Positions 46,802 to 58,480 of a DNA stretch of 64,000 nucleotides are shown here, one piece after another (within the stretch, counting starts at the first letter, position 1; each line of letters begins with the position of its first letter). The DNA comes from Methylohalomonas lacus (GTDB lineage Bacteria; Pseudomonadota; Gammaproteobacteria; Methylohalomonadales; Methylohalomonadaceae). The notes beneath the pieces are model-generated. The model had not been told where the DNA came from, ran no database searches, and saw only the letters and a list, made by a program, of their open reading frames with translations. The translations under genes were made by a program, and so were the position numbers. Location of the stretch: NCBI RefSeq assembly GCF_024808875.1, contig NZ_JANUCT010000009.1, positions 1-64,000 on the forward strand. The letters run 5' to 3'.

Positions 46802-48100
46802 TTATTGTTCCGGCAGAATGCGCTCGAAACAGCTGCGCGCCAGGGTCTGGTGTTCCAGCAGCTGATCCTCGAACGCCGCCAGGGCTTCGCCGTTGCTGTC
46901 GTCAAAGCCGAGCGAGCGTGCCAGCATGAGCCGCTGTTGCCGGTCGTCGGGTAAATCGTGCGTCTGGCGTTCATCGATCATCTGCAGACGGTTTTCCAGG
47001 CGCCGCAAAAACAGGTAACTGCGGCGTATGGCAGCCGCCTCGTCGGCATCCAGCAGGCCGAGATCGATCAGCGCCTGCATGGACTGCAGCGTATTGGTCG
47101 TGCGCAGTGCCTCGTGCCGGCCGCCGTTGACCATCTGCAGCATCTGCACGAAAAACTCGATATCGCGGATACCGCCGGCACCGACCTTGACGTTCCAGCT
47201 GCCGCTGCGGCGACGCATTCGGGCCATATCGCTCTTGATTTGCAGAAACCGATCCAGATCCGAGGCTGCCAGCGAACGGCTGAAGATAAACGGTTGCAGG
47301 CGACCCAGCAGATCCGCACCCAGATCCTCGCTGCCAGCCACGACACGCGCCCGCAACCAGGCAAAACGTTCCCAGGCTTCACTGCTGGCCTCATAGTACT
47401 GTTCGGTTTCATCGACCGACATCGCCAGCGGGCCACTGCGTCCCCAGGGCCGCAGTTTCAGATCGACGCGGTAGAGAAAACCATCGGCGGTCTGCTCTTC
47501 CAGCGCGCGGCTTAACCGGCGGATGATGTCAATGACATGCTTCTGGTAATCGTCGACATCGGCGGCAAAATCCTCGCAGTTCTGGGTGACAAAGATCAGG
47601 TCGATGTCGGAACTGAAATTCAGTTCCGCCGCACCCAGCTTGCCAAGACCAAAGACACACAGCGGCGGCTCGCCATAGTCACTTGCGATGAGCCCGAGAC
47701 CGCGACCGAGGATCTGTTCCGCCAGCCGCGTCAAGCCATCAAGCACCTGTGGATAGTCGGCTTCACCGGCACTCAGGTCCAGGCGCGTCAGGCGCAACAG
47801 CTCGCGGTACTTGTAGCGCCGCAGCCCGGCCATATCCTGCTCGCCGTTCAGGCTATGCGGGGTCGCCGCTGACTGGCGAAAATCCGCCAGGCAATCGCCG
47901 TGGCTGCAGATGAAGCGATGCAGAAAATTGGAAACACCGACGACCTCGACGAGTTCCGCCTGCTGCTCGGCCGATAATGCCTCGACGGTCTGCCAGAGCG
48001 CAGGCTCATCCTGCATCTGTTCCAGCCGTCGCGCGGTGACCTCGGGGACCGGCGAATGCGCGATACTCTGTTCCAGTTGGCTTGAAAAACCGCTCGTCAT
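46802..48100 (-). CDS. glnE: GlnE N-terminal half: adenylyl-removase (AR) domain protein
   Basis: About 432 residues from the ATG at 48100 (a GTG four codons earlier is possible). The AR motif FGLGKLGAAELNFSSDIDLIF, FLYRVDLKLRPWGRSGPL and KVGAGGIRDIEFFVQML match the deadenylylating half of GlnE. It ends ..CFERILPEQ with a stop and then the AT-half gene begins. Together they total about 880 residues, close to fused GlnE, so this is either a genuine split or one frameshift; separate ribosome-binding sites favour a split. Confidence 0.85.
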   Translation of the reverse strand: MTSGFSSQLEQSIAHSPVPEVTARRLEQMQDEPALWQTVEALSAEQQAELVEVVGVSNFLHRFICSHGDCLADFRQSAATPHSLNGEQDMAGLRRYKYRELLRLTRLDLSAGEADYPQVLDGLTRLAEQILGRGLGLIASDYGEPPLCVFGLGKLGAAELNFSSDIDLIFVTQNCEDFAADVDDYQKHVIDIIRRLSRALEEQTADGFLYRVDLKLRPWGRSGPLAMSVDETEQYYEASSEAWERFAWLRARVVAGSEDLGADLLGRLQPFIFSRSLAASDLDRFLQIKSDMARMRRRSGSWNVKVGAGGIRDIEFFVQMLQMVNGGRHEALRTTNTLQSMQALIDLGLLDADEAAAIRRSYLFLRRLENRLQMIDERQTHDLPDDRQQRLMLARSLGFDDSNGEALAAFEDQLLEHQTLARSCFERILPEQ

Positions 48101-48160
48101 GCTCGCACTCACTCCGCCGATTCAACGGCGCCCCTGCCGGCCGCAATCCGCGACCGACGT

Positions 48161-50198
<2,038 letters not shown>

Positions 50199-50274
50199 CA
50201 TTTGAATGTGACAAAATAGAGGAATTGGCGGGCCGAATCCATCATTAGGGACGGCCAATTACCTTTGAATGCTA

Positions 50275-50280
50275 TATAAT
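50275..50280 (+). promoter_or_regulatory. Probable -10 element before the third PIMT gene
   Basis: A consensus TATAAT lies about 110 bp before the ATG at 50391. The region 17 bp upstream has no good TTGACA match, so activity is uncertain. Confidence 0.35.
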
Positions 50281-50390
50281 ACCAAGCTTGTGGCCGGAAA
50301 CGACACAGCCGGTAACCGCGCCATGGGCGTACTGCGTTACCGTTTGCGACCCCCCCAATTCAGTTGAACGTCGAAGGAAACGCTTCGAAA

Positions 50391-51044
50391 ATGGACTTCG
50401 AGAAAGCCCGTTATAACATGATCGAGCAGCAGGTGCGGCCCTGGGAAGTTCTCGATCAGGACGTGCTCGACCTGCTGGCCGAGATTCACCGCGAGGACTT
50501 TGTACCCGCCGCCTACCAGCGCGTCGCGCTGGCCGACGCCAGCATACCCCTCGGCCACGACGAGGTGACGATGACGCCGAAGCTGGAGGCGCGACTGCTG
50601 CAGAGCCTGTTGGTCGGTCCCGACGATCGGGTACTGGAAATCGGTACCGGCTGCGGCTACCTGACCGCGCTGCTGGCAAAGTCGGCGCGCGCGGTCGTCA
50701 GTGTCGATCTCTATCCCGATTTTACGGACAGCGCCCGCGACAAGCTGGCTGCGCATGCCATCGATAACGTCACGCTGGCCACCGGTGATGCCGCCAATGG
50801 CTGGCCCGATACGGCACCGTACGACGCCATCGCGGTCACCGGTTCGGTGCCGGTGCTGACCGCGGCGTTCCAGTCGCAGCTGACCATCGGCGGCCGGCTG
50901 TTCGTGATCGTCGGCGAATCACCGGTCATGGAAGCGCGGCTGGTCACTCGTATCGGTGAACGCGAATGGGCCAGTGAAAGCCTGTTCGAGACCGACCTGC
51001 CGGCGCTGGTCGGTGCCCCGAAACGCCAGACATTCACCCTGTGA
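50391..51044 (+). CDS. PIMT-family protein (third paralogue)
   Basis: A 217-residue protein from the ATG at 50391 (MDFEKARYNMIEQQVRPWEV); a TTG start nine codons earlier is open. SAM motif I is [19 protein letters not shown]. The usual PIMT residues 'IGHGQTIS' are replaced by LGHDEVTMTPKLEARLL, so substrate preference may differ from true isoaspartyl methyltransferases. The arrangement thiC (divergent), this gene, rhodanese, tolC recurs in gammaproteobacteria. Its stop is seven bases before the rhodanese start. Confidence 0.88.
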   Translation: MDFEKARYNMIEQQVRPWEVLDQDVLDLLAEIHREDFVPAAYQRVALADASIPLGHDEVTMTPKLEARLLQSLLVGPDDRVLEIGTGCGYLTALLAKSARAVVSVDLYPDFTDSARDKLAAHAIDNVTLATGDAANGWPDTAPYDAIAVTGSVPVLTAAFQSQLTIGGRLFVIVGESPVMEARLVTRIGEREWASESLFETDLPALVGAPKRQTFTL

Positions 51045-51051
51045 GAGACTG

Positions 51052-51369
51052 ATGCAGACAATCAGCCCGGAAACACTCAAGCAACGACTCGACAACGGCG
51101 ACCCGCTGGTCATGATCGATGTGCGCGAGGACTGGGAGTACCAGACCTGTCATATCGAGGGTTCAAAACATGTGCCCATGAGCCAGGTCATGGGACAACT
51201 CGACAACCTCGACAAGTCGGCGGAAACGGTATTCATCTGCCACCACGGCATGCGCAGCCAGCAGGTCGCGCAATACTTGGAGACCCAGGGTTTCTCCCGG
51301 GTCTACAACCTGGAAGGCGGCGTCGACCAATGGGCCCGGACCGTCGAGCCGGACATGGAACAGTATTGA
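51052..51369 (+). CDS. Rhodanese-like domain protein
   Basis: A 105-residue single-domain rhodanese. MIDVREDWEYQTCHIEGSKH and VFICHHGMRSQQVAQYLETQ are the family blocks; the active-site Cys is in ICHHGMRS. The loop resembles GlpE-type sulfurtransferases that move sulfane sulfur from thiosulfate. It follows the PIMT-like gene by seven bases and precedes tolC by about 120 bp; a sulfur-carrier link to nearby thiC is speculative. Confidence 0.9.
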   Translation: MQTISPETLKQRLDNGDPLVMIDVREDWEYQTCHIEGSKHVPMSQVMGQLDNLDKSAETVFICHHGMRSQQVAQYLETQGFSRVYNLEGGVDQWARTVEPDMEQY

Positions 51370-51487
51370 ACCGCAACGTGCAGATCCTGCTTGCGCGCTG
51401 CGGCCTGGTTCACAGGCTCGATAGAGCGGCACAACCCGGATAATACCCGGCTTCAGTTTCAATCCATTTGGCAACCGGATTCATTAT

Positions 51488-52813
51488 ATGCGTCAAATTC
51501 TAGCCCAAACTTTGCTACTGGCCGTTTTCATGCAACCGGGACTCGCCCGGGCCGCTGACCTCCTGGATGTGTACGCGCTTGCCGAAAGCTCGGACCCGAT
51601 CTACCAGGAAGCCCGCGCCAACTACCGTGCCACCCTGGAGTCCAAGCCCCAGGCCCGCGCCCAGCTGTTGCCACAGATCGGCCTGAGCGCCAGCACCTTC
51701 CGTAATCAGCAGGACATAACAACCGGCGGGCCGGATGCATTCGGCGGTGCCGGCGAGGTCGAGTTCACCAGCCGCGCCTATTCGCTGGACCTGCGTCAGC
51801 CGCTGTTCCGGGCGCCCGAGTACATGCAGTACCAGCAGTCTGACAGCATCGTCAAACAGGCCGACGCCGAGCTGCGCGCCGCGCGCCAGGACCTGGTCAT
51901 CCGGGTCGCCGAGGCCTACTTCGACGTGCTCGCCGCCGAGGACAATCTCGAGTTCGCCCGGGCGGAAAAGCGCTCGCTGGAACAACAGCTGGACCAGGCC
52001 GAACAGCGTTTCGAGGTCGGCCTGACCGCGATCACCGATATCCGCGAAGCGGAGGCCGGCTACGACAGCGCCGTCGCCCAGGTCATCGAGGCGGAAAACG
52101 CTGTCGACAATGCCCGCGAGGCCCTGCGCGAACTCACCGGCCAGTATGTCAGCGATTTCAACGAACTGAACGACGAGATCCCGCTGGTCAAACCGGAGCC
52201 GGCGGATATCGATGAATGGACCAGCCGTTCCCAGGAACAGAACATCAACATCACGGCCGCCGAGTTCTCACTCGAAACCGCCAACAAGGAAATTGATGTT
52301 CAGAAAGCCGGCCACCTGCCGACACTGGATCTGGTTGCCAGCACCGGCTACGACAAGACCGGCGGTCGCTTTGGCAGTACCCGGACACATACCGATGCCA
52401 TCGGCCTGGAACTGAATGTGCCGCTGTTTTCCGGCGGTGCAACCACCTCGCGCACGCGCGAGGCCCGTGATTTGTACGATGCCAACCTGCAACGCCTGCA
52501 TGCGACGCGGCGCAACGCCCAGAGCCTGACCCGGCAATCATATCTCGGTGTCATTTCGGGTATCAGCCGCATCGAGGCGCTGAAAAAGGCCGTGGTCTCC
52601 AACGAGACGGCGCTGGAAGCAACCAACGCCGGTTTCGACGTCGGCACGCGCACCGCCGTGGACGTGGTGGCAGCCGAACGTGCCCTGTCCGATGCCCGGC
52701 GCAACCTGTCACGGGCGCGCTACGACTACATCATCAACACGCTGCGCCTGAAACAGGCGGCCGGCATCCTGAGCGATCAGGATCTGGCGCTGGTCAATCG
52801 CTGGCTGAACTAG
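51488..52813 (+). CDS. tolC: TolC family outer-membrane efflux protein
   Basis: A 441-residue protein with a signal peptide (MRQILAQTLLLAVFMQPGLA-RAAD). Two OEP repeats follow: the first starts DLLDVYALAESSDPIYQEARANY, the second includes AAEFSLETANKEIDVQKAGHLP. Long coiled-coil helices and ADAELRAARQDLVIRVAEAYF are typical of the trimeric tunnel that exports proteins and drugs with inner-membrane partners. It is likely the housekeeping TolC given the pcm-like/rhodanese context. No pump subunits are adjacent. Confidence 0.94.
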   Translation: MRQILAQTLLLAVFMQPGLARAADLLDVYALAESSDPIYQEARANYRATLESKPQARAQLLPQIGLSASTFRNQQDITTGGPDAFGGAGEVEFTSRAYSLDLRQPLFRAPEYMQYQQSDSIVKQADAELRAARQDLVIRVAEAYFDVLAAEDNLEFARAEKRSLEQQLDQAEQRFEVGLTAITDIREAEAGYDSAVAQVIEAENAVDNAREALRELTGQYVSDFNELNDEIPLVKPEPADIDEWTSRSQEQNINITAAEFSLETANKEIDVQKAGHLPTLDLVASTGYDKTGGRFGSTRTHTDAIGLELNVPLFSGGATTSRTREARDLYDANLQRLHATRRNAQSLTRQSYLGVISGISRIEALKKAVVSNETALEATNAGFDVGTRTAVDVVAAERALSDARRNLSRARYDYIINTLRLKQAAGILSDQDLALVNRWLN

Positions 52814-52867
52814 GCGGCTGAACTAGGCTTACTCAAGTCAAGCAATTCAAACTTCTGGGGACTCAAG

Positions 52868-53452
52868 ATGACTGCAACCGTCACCGGCCCGAAGGGCCTC
52901 TGCCACGCCGACGACAGCCTGCTGCTGGTCGTCGATGTGCAGGAAAAGCTCACCACGGTCATGCCCGACAAGGTGGTCAACCGGCTGCGTCGCAATGCCG
53001 GCCTGCTGTTGCAGGCGGCCAGTCTGTTCGACGTGCCGGTTATCGCCACCGAGCAGTATCCGAAGGGGCTGGGCAAACTCGAGGCTGGCCTCACCGATCT
53101 GCTGCCACAGGGCAGTTCGGTTTATGAGAAAACCGCTTTCAGTTGCCTGGCGGCCGAGGGACTGGCCAAACAGATCAGCGACAGTGGCCGCAAACAGGTG
53201 ATCATCACCGGCGTGGAAGCGCATATCTGCATATTGCAGACGGCGCTGGAACTGGCCGACCAGGGCTATATCGTCTTTGTCGTCGGCGACGCGGTCTGTT
53301 CACGCAACCGCGAGAATTACGAGAACGCCCTACATCGCCTGCGCCATGCCGGTATCACTGTCATCGACTCCGAGTCGGTGCTGTTCGAGTGGGTCAAGGA
53401 TGCCGGCCACGAGCACTTCAAGGCCGTCTCGAAACTGGTGCAAAGCGACTAG
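52868..53452 (+). CDS. Isochorismatase-family hydrolase
   Basis: A 194-residue YcaC-like cysteine hydrolase. The catalytic triad is visible as Asp in LLLVVDVQEKL, Lys in SVYEKTAFSC, and Cys in ITGVEAHICILQTALEL. Members hydrolyse isochorismate, nicotinamide or other amides; substrate cannot be chosen here. It lies 54 bp after tolC on the same strand, and its stop overlaps the convergent membrane-protein gene by four bases. Confidence 0.9.
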   Translation: MTATVTGPKGLCHADDSLLLVVDVQEKLTTVMPDKVVNRLRRNAGLLLQAASLFDVPVIATEQYPKGLGKLEAGLTDLLPQGSSVYEKTAFSCLAAEGLAKQISDSGRKQVIITGVEAHICILQTALELADQGYIVFVVGDAVCSRNRENYENALHRLRHAGITVIDSESVLFEWVKDAGHEHFKAVSKLVQSD

Positions 53453-53817
53453 CGACAGCCTACCTGAGAACGATAGCCGTGCAGCAACAGGGCGCTGCCC
53501 GCGCCCAGAAGCGCAGCCAGTGGTAGCGCGGCAGGTGTGATTCCGGCCAGTACCTGCAGCGCCAGCCATGTCACCGCGGCGGCAGCCAGCAATGGCAACA
53601 GCCAGTGCCCCGCTAATCGCCACCACGTTTTCGAGCCCACCAACAGCAACGGTAGCAGCAGCGCAAGCGGCGCCCACAGTGCCTGCTGCAGATACAGCAT
53701 CAACGCCAGCCAAGCGGCGACCGCCAGAAAGGCGGCCTGCAGGTACAACAGGCGGCGTAGCGCCGGATCCGGATAACCGCTGCCGGACGGCCTGTTGGCG
53801 GGGCTTGTGAACGACAT
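53449..53817 (-). CDS. Small integral membrane protein of unknown function
   Basis: About 122 residues from an ATG with GGAG nine bases upstream; an ATG five codons earlier is possible. Four predicted membrane helices fill the chain (LLYLQAAFLAVAAWLALMLY, WAPLALLLPLLLVG, HWLLPLLAAAAVTWLALQVL, ALPLAALLGAGSALLL). The composition (Leu/Ala/Trp-rich) recalls DUF2069-type small membrane proteins, but I cannot confirm a family. Confidence 0.65.
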   Translation of the reverse strand: MSFTSPANRPSGSGYPDPALRRLLYLQAAFLAVAAWLALMLYLQQALWAPLALLLPLLLVGSKTWWRLAGHWLLPLLAAAAVTWLALQVLAGITPAALPLAALLGAGSALLLHGYRSQVGCR

Positions 53818-53977
53818 CGCTGGCCACTCCATAAAATGCCTGAATGGAGTCAGCGCAAGCGCCGTGCCAACGATTGGCCTGTTTTACTATATTGTTATTA
53901 ATCAATAAGTTGGATTGTATTCATAGACCATGACATGAACGATCATGAGGCCAGAACGTCGTTATACAACGACAGAC

Positions 53978-56515
53978 TCAGGTCTGCAGGTACTGGCGTA
54001 CCGTCTCGACCAGCACTGTCTTCTTGATCGGCTTGCTGAGATGATGGTTGCAGCCGGCAGCCATGCACTTGTCGATCTCTTCCTTAATCGCATGGGCTGT
54101 CAGCGCCACGATGGTTATCGCCGGCCGGGCCTGCTCACCTTCCAGTGCGCGTATGCGGCGTGCTGCTTCATGACCGTCCATCACCGGCATCTGCACGTCC
54201 ATCAGCACCAGGTCGTAGCGATTGCGCGTAAACAGTTCGAGCGCCTGTTCACCATTCTCGGCTTCATCAATGGTCATCTGCAGGGGCTTCAGGTAAGCCT
54301 GCACCAGCATGCGGTTGTCGGCATTATCCTCGACCAGCAGAACACGTTTGTCCGGCAGACTGGCGGGGGCAGGCTCGGCCGGTTTGTTCACCTTGCCGGC
54401 ATCGCCCGCCGTATCAAGAATCGCCGCCATGACCTGCATCAACTCACTGCGTTTCAGCGGCTTGATCAGGTAGCCGCCCAGGCCCAGCGACTTGATGTAC
54501 GGCAGATCATCGCTCAGATCCGCTGAGCTCAGCATCAGGATCGTATTTACCCGCTGGCCCTGAGCCCGCAGTCGCTCAACCACGTCGATGCCGGTCTGGC
54601 CCGGCATGTGCCGGTCCAGCAAGACCAGATCGTAATGCCCGGCATGGGCGCTGAGTTCCGCCAGCGCCGCCGGGCCGTTGCTCAATTCCGTGACCTCGGC
54701 ACCGGCGGCGGTCAGCGCCGAGTTCAGGATCATGCGGTTGGTATCGTTATCGTCGACGATCAACACGCATCGGCCATGCAGGTCGACCGTTGGTGTCGGC
54801 CGCTTGCGTTCGGCCCGCGCCGTCTGCGGCAGACGCACGTCAAACTGGAAACGGCTGCCCTGGCCGCTATCGCTGGTCACCCAGATCTGGCCGTCCATCA
54901 ATTCGACCAGCCGCTTGCAGATGGTCAGCCCCAGGCCGGTTCCGCCGTACTTGCGCGTCGTCGAGGAATCGACCTGGGTAAAGCTGGCGAAGATGGCCTC
55001 GCACTTGTCCGCCGGAATGCCGATACCGGTGTCTTCCACGACACAATGCAACATATCGGCCGCGTCGGTTGCGTTGCTGACATGCACATGCACCTGACCA
55101 CGCTCGGTAAACTTGAGCGCATTGCTGATCAGGTTAAGGATAATCTGGCGCAGGCGTGACGGGTCGCCCAGCCGCGCAACATGCACATCAGGCTCGATGT
55201 GAAAATTCAGCTCCAGCCCTTTTTCAGCAGCCTTGAGCGCGTAGATATCGATCGCCTCTTCCAGCACCTCCTCGAGGTCGAAAGGGATCTGCTCAAGCAC
55301 CAGCTGGTGTGCCTCGATCTTCGACAGATCGAGAATATCGTTGACCAGGCTCAGCAATGCCTGACCGGCATTGTGGAAGACATTGATGTATTTCTGTTGC
55401 TCGCTGGTCAGCGGGGTATCGGCCAGCAGATCAGACATGCCGATGATGGCATTCAGCGGCGTACGGATCTCGTGACTCATACTCGCCAGGAATTCGGACT
55501 TCACCTTCGACGCTTCCAGCGCCTGATCACGGGCGATGGCGAGTTCCTGGGTCTGCTCCTCGACCTGGCGCTCGATAACGGCGTTGCGCTGCTCGAGTTC
55601 ACGCGCCTGCATGTCGCGGCTGCGCGCCAGCGCCAGCATCAGCAGCGTGACACCGATGCCCACCAGCAGGGCCGTCAGCAACAGCCCCTGCTCGAGTTCA
55701 TTCCAGTACAACGGTCGCTGACTTTGCAGGCGCACGGAAAAGGCCGGCATCTGGAACTGGCTGTCGCGTTCGAACCCGGCAGCCTGCAGACCCGCCTGTT
55801 GTTCGGCGTCACGTGCGTAGATCTGCTGGCGACCGGTCAACCCGGCCGTCTCGATCAGCAGGCGGACGCTGGCGCGATTAAAGCGTGCGCGGTTATCGAC
55901 CAGCGCAGTCGGATCGATGAGCAAACCAACCAGGCGCTGCGCGTTATCCGGGCCGGCCGGCAACAGCCGCAATAACCAGAAGCCGCCAGACGGTTGTTCG
56001 GCGACTGGCGGTGACGGTGCTGTAGCGCCGCTGCTTGCCGCGAGCTCCAGTGTCGCCGGATACAGATCATGCCCGGTCAACGCAGCCACCGCCGGTGCCA
56101 ACGCGATATTGCGCGTGAACTCATGCGCAATATCGAGCTTGCCGGCGTGCAGACGTTCGGCATCCGCTGCCGTGCTTACGAAACCGGCGGCGATGAACTC
56201 ATGCCGTCGCAGCAGATCGCGCATGTAGGCCGTATACTGATTATCATCCAGCGTGATATCCATCTCGAGCAAGGCACTGACACTGACCAGGGCTTCCTCG
56301 GCCGTATTCAGGCGCTGATTGATCGCATCGCTGAACGACACCGACTCAAGCACGAACTCGCGTCGCTGATTGTCGATCTCGGCACGCCAGGCCAGCAGAA
56401 ACAGGACCAGTGTAAAGGCCAGGCCCAGGCCGATCGGCAACAGGTACAACAACCGCCGGCGCCAGTCCCGGCCCGGCGCCGCATGTCCGGTCAACGATGC
56501 AGTCCCTGCGTTCAT
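53978..56515 (-). CDS. Hybrid sensor histidine kinase with CHASE and two receiver domains
   Basis: An 845-residue membrane kinase. A first membrane helix (about 22-43) and a second (about 285-303) flank a periplasmic CHASE-like sensor. They are followed by HisKA ([21 protein letters not shown], phospho-His), HATPase ([27 protein letters not shown]) and two receivers ([13 protein letters not shown] and [13 protein letters not shown]). It has no HPt domain of its own; a separate HPt gene lies 23 bp upstream. The set looks like a phosphorelay feeding the GlrR-like regulator. Confidence 0.93.
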   Translation of the reverse strand: MNAGTASLTGHAAPGRDWRRRLLYLLPIGLGLAFTLVLFLLAWRAEIDNQRREFVLESVSFSDAINQRLNTAEEALVSVSALLEMDITLDDNQYTAYMRDLLRRHEFIAAGFVSTAADAERLHAGKLDIAHEFTRNIALAPAVAALTGHDLYPATLELAASSGATAPSPPVAEQPSGGFWLLRLLPAGPDNAQRLVGLLIDPTALVDNRARFNRASVRLLIETAGLTGRQQIYARDAEQQAGLQAAGFERDSQFQMPAFSVRLQSQRPLYWNELEQGLLLTALLVGIGVTLLMLALARSRDMQARELEQRNAVIERQVEEQTQELAIARDQALEASKVKSEFLASMSHEIRTPLNAIIGMSDLLADTPLTSEQQKYINVFHNAGQALLSLVNDILDLSKIEAHQLVLEQIPFDLEEVLEEAIDIYALKAAEKGLELNFHIEPDVHVARLGDPSRLRQIILNLISNALKFTERGQVHVHVSNATDAADMLHCVVEDTGIGIPADKCEAIFASFTQVDSSTTRKYGGTGLGLTICKRLVELMDGQIWVTSDSGQGSRFQFDVRLPQTARAERKRPTPTVDLHGRCVLIVDDNDTNRMILNSALTAAGAEVTELSNGPAALAELSAHAGHYDLVLLDRHMPGQTGIDVVERLRAQGQRVNTILMLSSADLSDDLPYIKSLGLGGYLIKPLKRSELMQVMAAILDTAGDAGKVNKPAEPAPASLPDKRVLLVEDNADNRMLVQAYLKPLQMTIDEAENGEQALELFTRNRYDLVLMDVQMPVMDGHEAARRIRALEGEQARPAITIVALTAHAIKEEIDKCMAAGCNHHLSKPIKKTVLVETVRQYLQT

Positions 56516-56538
56516 GGTCGCCGCCGGCGGGTTGCCGG

Positions 56539-56844
56539 TTATTCCTCGTAGATGACTTCGACCTGCGCCAGGTACTGCGCCAGTTCACTTATCTGACGGT
56601 CCATGGCATCACGGTCGTTATCGCGGGCGGCTGCCTCAAGACCGGCACCCAGTTCAGTGATGCGAACGAAACCATAACCACCGCCCACCCCCTTGAGCAT
56701 ATGGCCGATGGACTGAACGGTGGCCAGGTCGCCCGCCGCCAGTGCATCCTGTAGCTTTACAACATCCGTGTGCCGATTCTGCAGAAACCCCGGGATCAGC
56801 GCTTCCAGATCCGGATCCACGGACACCCTGATGGTCTGACTCAT
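56539..56844 (-). CDS. HPt phosphotransfer protein
   Basis: A 101-residue protein from the ATG at 56844 ([20 protein letters not shown]); the frame is open upstream. The histidine phosphotransfer motif is [17 protein letters not shown] with the reactive His in GHMLKG. It is encoded between the sigma-54 regulator and the hybrid kinase, all on the minus strand, so it probably relays phosphate from the kinase receiver domains to the regulator. Confidence 0.9.
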   Translation of the reverse strand: MSQTIRVSVDPDLEALIPGFLQNRHTDVVKLQDALAAGDLATVQSIGHMLKGVGGGYGFVRITELGAGLEAAARDNDRDAMDRQISELAQYLAQVEVIYEE

Positions 56845-56913
56845 TGTAATGGCCCTCTCCCCTGAAATTTCAGCCCCGTGCGTCACCCGAAGTCGTGCAA
56901 CGCGCTCGCCCGG

Positions 56914-58299
56914 CTAGTCGTCGTTATTCCGGTCACGAAATTGCGCCGGATCAATATCGTGTTGACCCAACAGCTTGTAAAACTCGGTACGGTTACGTCC
57001 GGCGATGCGCGCGGCATTCGCCACATTACCCGTGCAGATGCGCATGACACTGAGCAGATAATTGCGCTCGAAAGTGTCCTTGGCTTCCTTCAGTGTCTGA
57101 ATCCGGCTGGCCGGGTCATCCTGCAAGGCGCGTTGCACCAGGCTGAGCGGTATGGCCTCGGTCCGGGACAGTGTACAGCACTGTTCAATCATGTTGATAA
57201 GCTGGCGGACATTGCCCGGCCACGGCGCGGTGGCCAGGTAATCCAGTGCCTCGGGGGCAAAATAGCGCCGGGTCCGGTTCGGGTAGCGCCGCTGATGGGC
57301 CTGTAACAGATGATCGATCAACACCGAAATGTCTTCACGGCGCTCGGCCAGTGACGGAATCTTCAGCGGCACGACGTTGAGCCGGTAATACAGATCCTCG
57401 CGAAACTCGCCGGCCTTGACCGCCTGGGCCAGATTCCGGTGCGTGGCCGAAATGACGCGAACATCGACCGGGTAATTGCGTGTCGAACCGACCGGGCGCA
57501 CCTGGAAATCCTGCAACACGCGCAGCAGCTTCACCTGCAGTTGCAATGGCATGTCACCGACTTCGTCCAGAAACAGGGTGCCGCCGTTGGCGGCGAGGAA
57601 CAGACCCTCGTGACGGCTGTTGGCACCGGTAAAGGCACCTTTTTCATGGCCAAACAATTCCGACTCGAGCAATTGTTCCGGAAACGCGCCACAGTTGATC
57701 GGGATAAACGGTTGCTCGCGGCGCGGGCTGGCATCGTGGATCGCCCGCGCCAGCACTTCCTTGCCGGTACCGGTTTCCCCCTGTATGAACACGGTAATGT
57801 CGCTATCAGCCACCAGCTTGGCATGCTCGACGAGCTCCGCCATCTGACTGCTTTTATAAATCAGCCCCTGGCTGAAGGCGGCGTCGATGTACGGATCCGC
57901 GGCCCGGTTGAGCGCGCGCGAGGCCTGATCCAGCAATTCCTGGCGCTGTACGGGTTTGGTCAGGAAAGCCGCCGACCCCAGGTGGGTCGCCTTGATGGCG
58001 TCGGGGATCTGCGCCTTGCCGCTGAGCATGATCACCGGCAGCAGCGGATTGGCCTGATGCACACGCGTCAGTAACGCCATGCCGTCGAGATCGTCCATGA
58101 ACAGATCGGTAATCACCAGCTGCGGCCGCAGCAGATCAAACTGTTTCAGCGCTTCTCGTCCGCTGGTGGCGGTTTGTACGTCATAGCCGGCCTTGTCGAG
58201 CCAGACACTGAGCAATGACAGAATGTCGTCATCGTCATCGACCAGCAGAACGGTTGCCGGATTCGCCTGTTGTTGTTCGCTTGCTTGCTGTTCGGTCAC
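56914..58299 (-). CDS. GlrR-like sigma-54-dependent response regulator
   Basis: A 461-residue NtrC-family activator. The receiver domain (VLLVDDDDDILSLLSVW, acceptor Asp in VITDLFMDDLDG) is followed by the AAA+ domain with Walker A GETGTGKE, the sigma-54 loop GAFTGA, LFLDEVGDMP, and a Fis-type helix-turn-helix (NVANAARIAGRNRTEFYKLLG). The C terminus closely resembles GlrR (QseF) of E. coli, which controls glmS indirectly through the GlmY RNA. Here it is adjacent to glmS. Confidence 0.92.
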   Translation of the reverse strand: MTEQQASEQQQANPATVLLVDDDDDILSLLSVWLDKAGYDVQTATSGREALKQFDLLRPQLVITDLFMDDLDGMALLTRVHQANPLLPVIMLSGKAQIPDAIKATHLGSAAFLTKPVQRQELLDQASRALNRAADPYIDAAFSQGLIYKSSQMAELVEHAKLVADSDITVFIQGETGTGKEVLARAIHDASPRREQPFIPINCGAFPEQLLESELFGHEKGAFTGANSRHEGLFLAANGGTLFLDEVGDMPLQLQVKLLRVLQDFQVRPVGSTRNYPVDVRVISATHRNLAQAVKAGEFREDLYYRLNVVPLKIPSLAERREDISVLIDHLLQAHQRRYPNRTRRYFAPEALDYLATAPWPGNVRQLINMIEQCCTLSRTEAIPLSLVQRALQDDPASRIQTLKEAKDTFERNYLLSVMRICTGNVANAARIAGRNRTEFYKLLGQHDIDPAQFRDRNNDD

Positions 58300-58452
58300 G
58301 CCAGCGGACTCCTGCCTGGATACGACTGGTTATCCCCCCCCCTGACACACGTGCGCCAGCAGATGAGCTGTGCGTGAAACTGTCCACGTGCGGCCATGCC
58401 AAGCCACAATCATAAAGTATCCGCGGGCAACTATCAGCAACCGCGATAAATG

Positions 58453-58475
58453 CCGGCCGTGCCGGCTACGGCCGG
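58453..58475 (-). terminator. Hairpin downstream of glmS (possible terminator)
   Basis: An 8-bp GC-rich stem, CCGGCCGT / ACGGCCGG, with a 7-base loop, lies six bases after the glmS stop. The following minus-strand sequence, CATTTATCGC, has only a short T stretch, so termination efficiency is uncertain. Confidence 0.45.
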
Positions 58476-58480
58476 GACAG

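Noticed and set aside
58300-58480. Possible GlmY/GlmZ-like small RNA with sigma-54 promoter between the GlrR-like gene and glmS
   Set aside because: No acceptable TGGCAC-N5-TTGC match was seen on either strand; TTGGCATGGCCGCACG is too poor.
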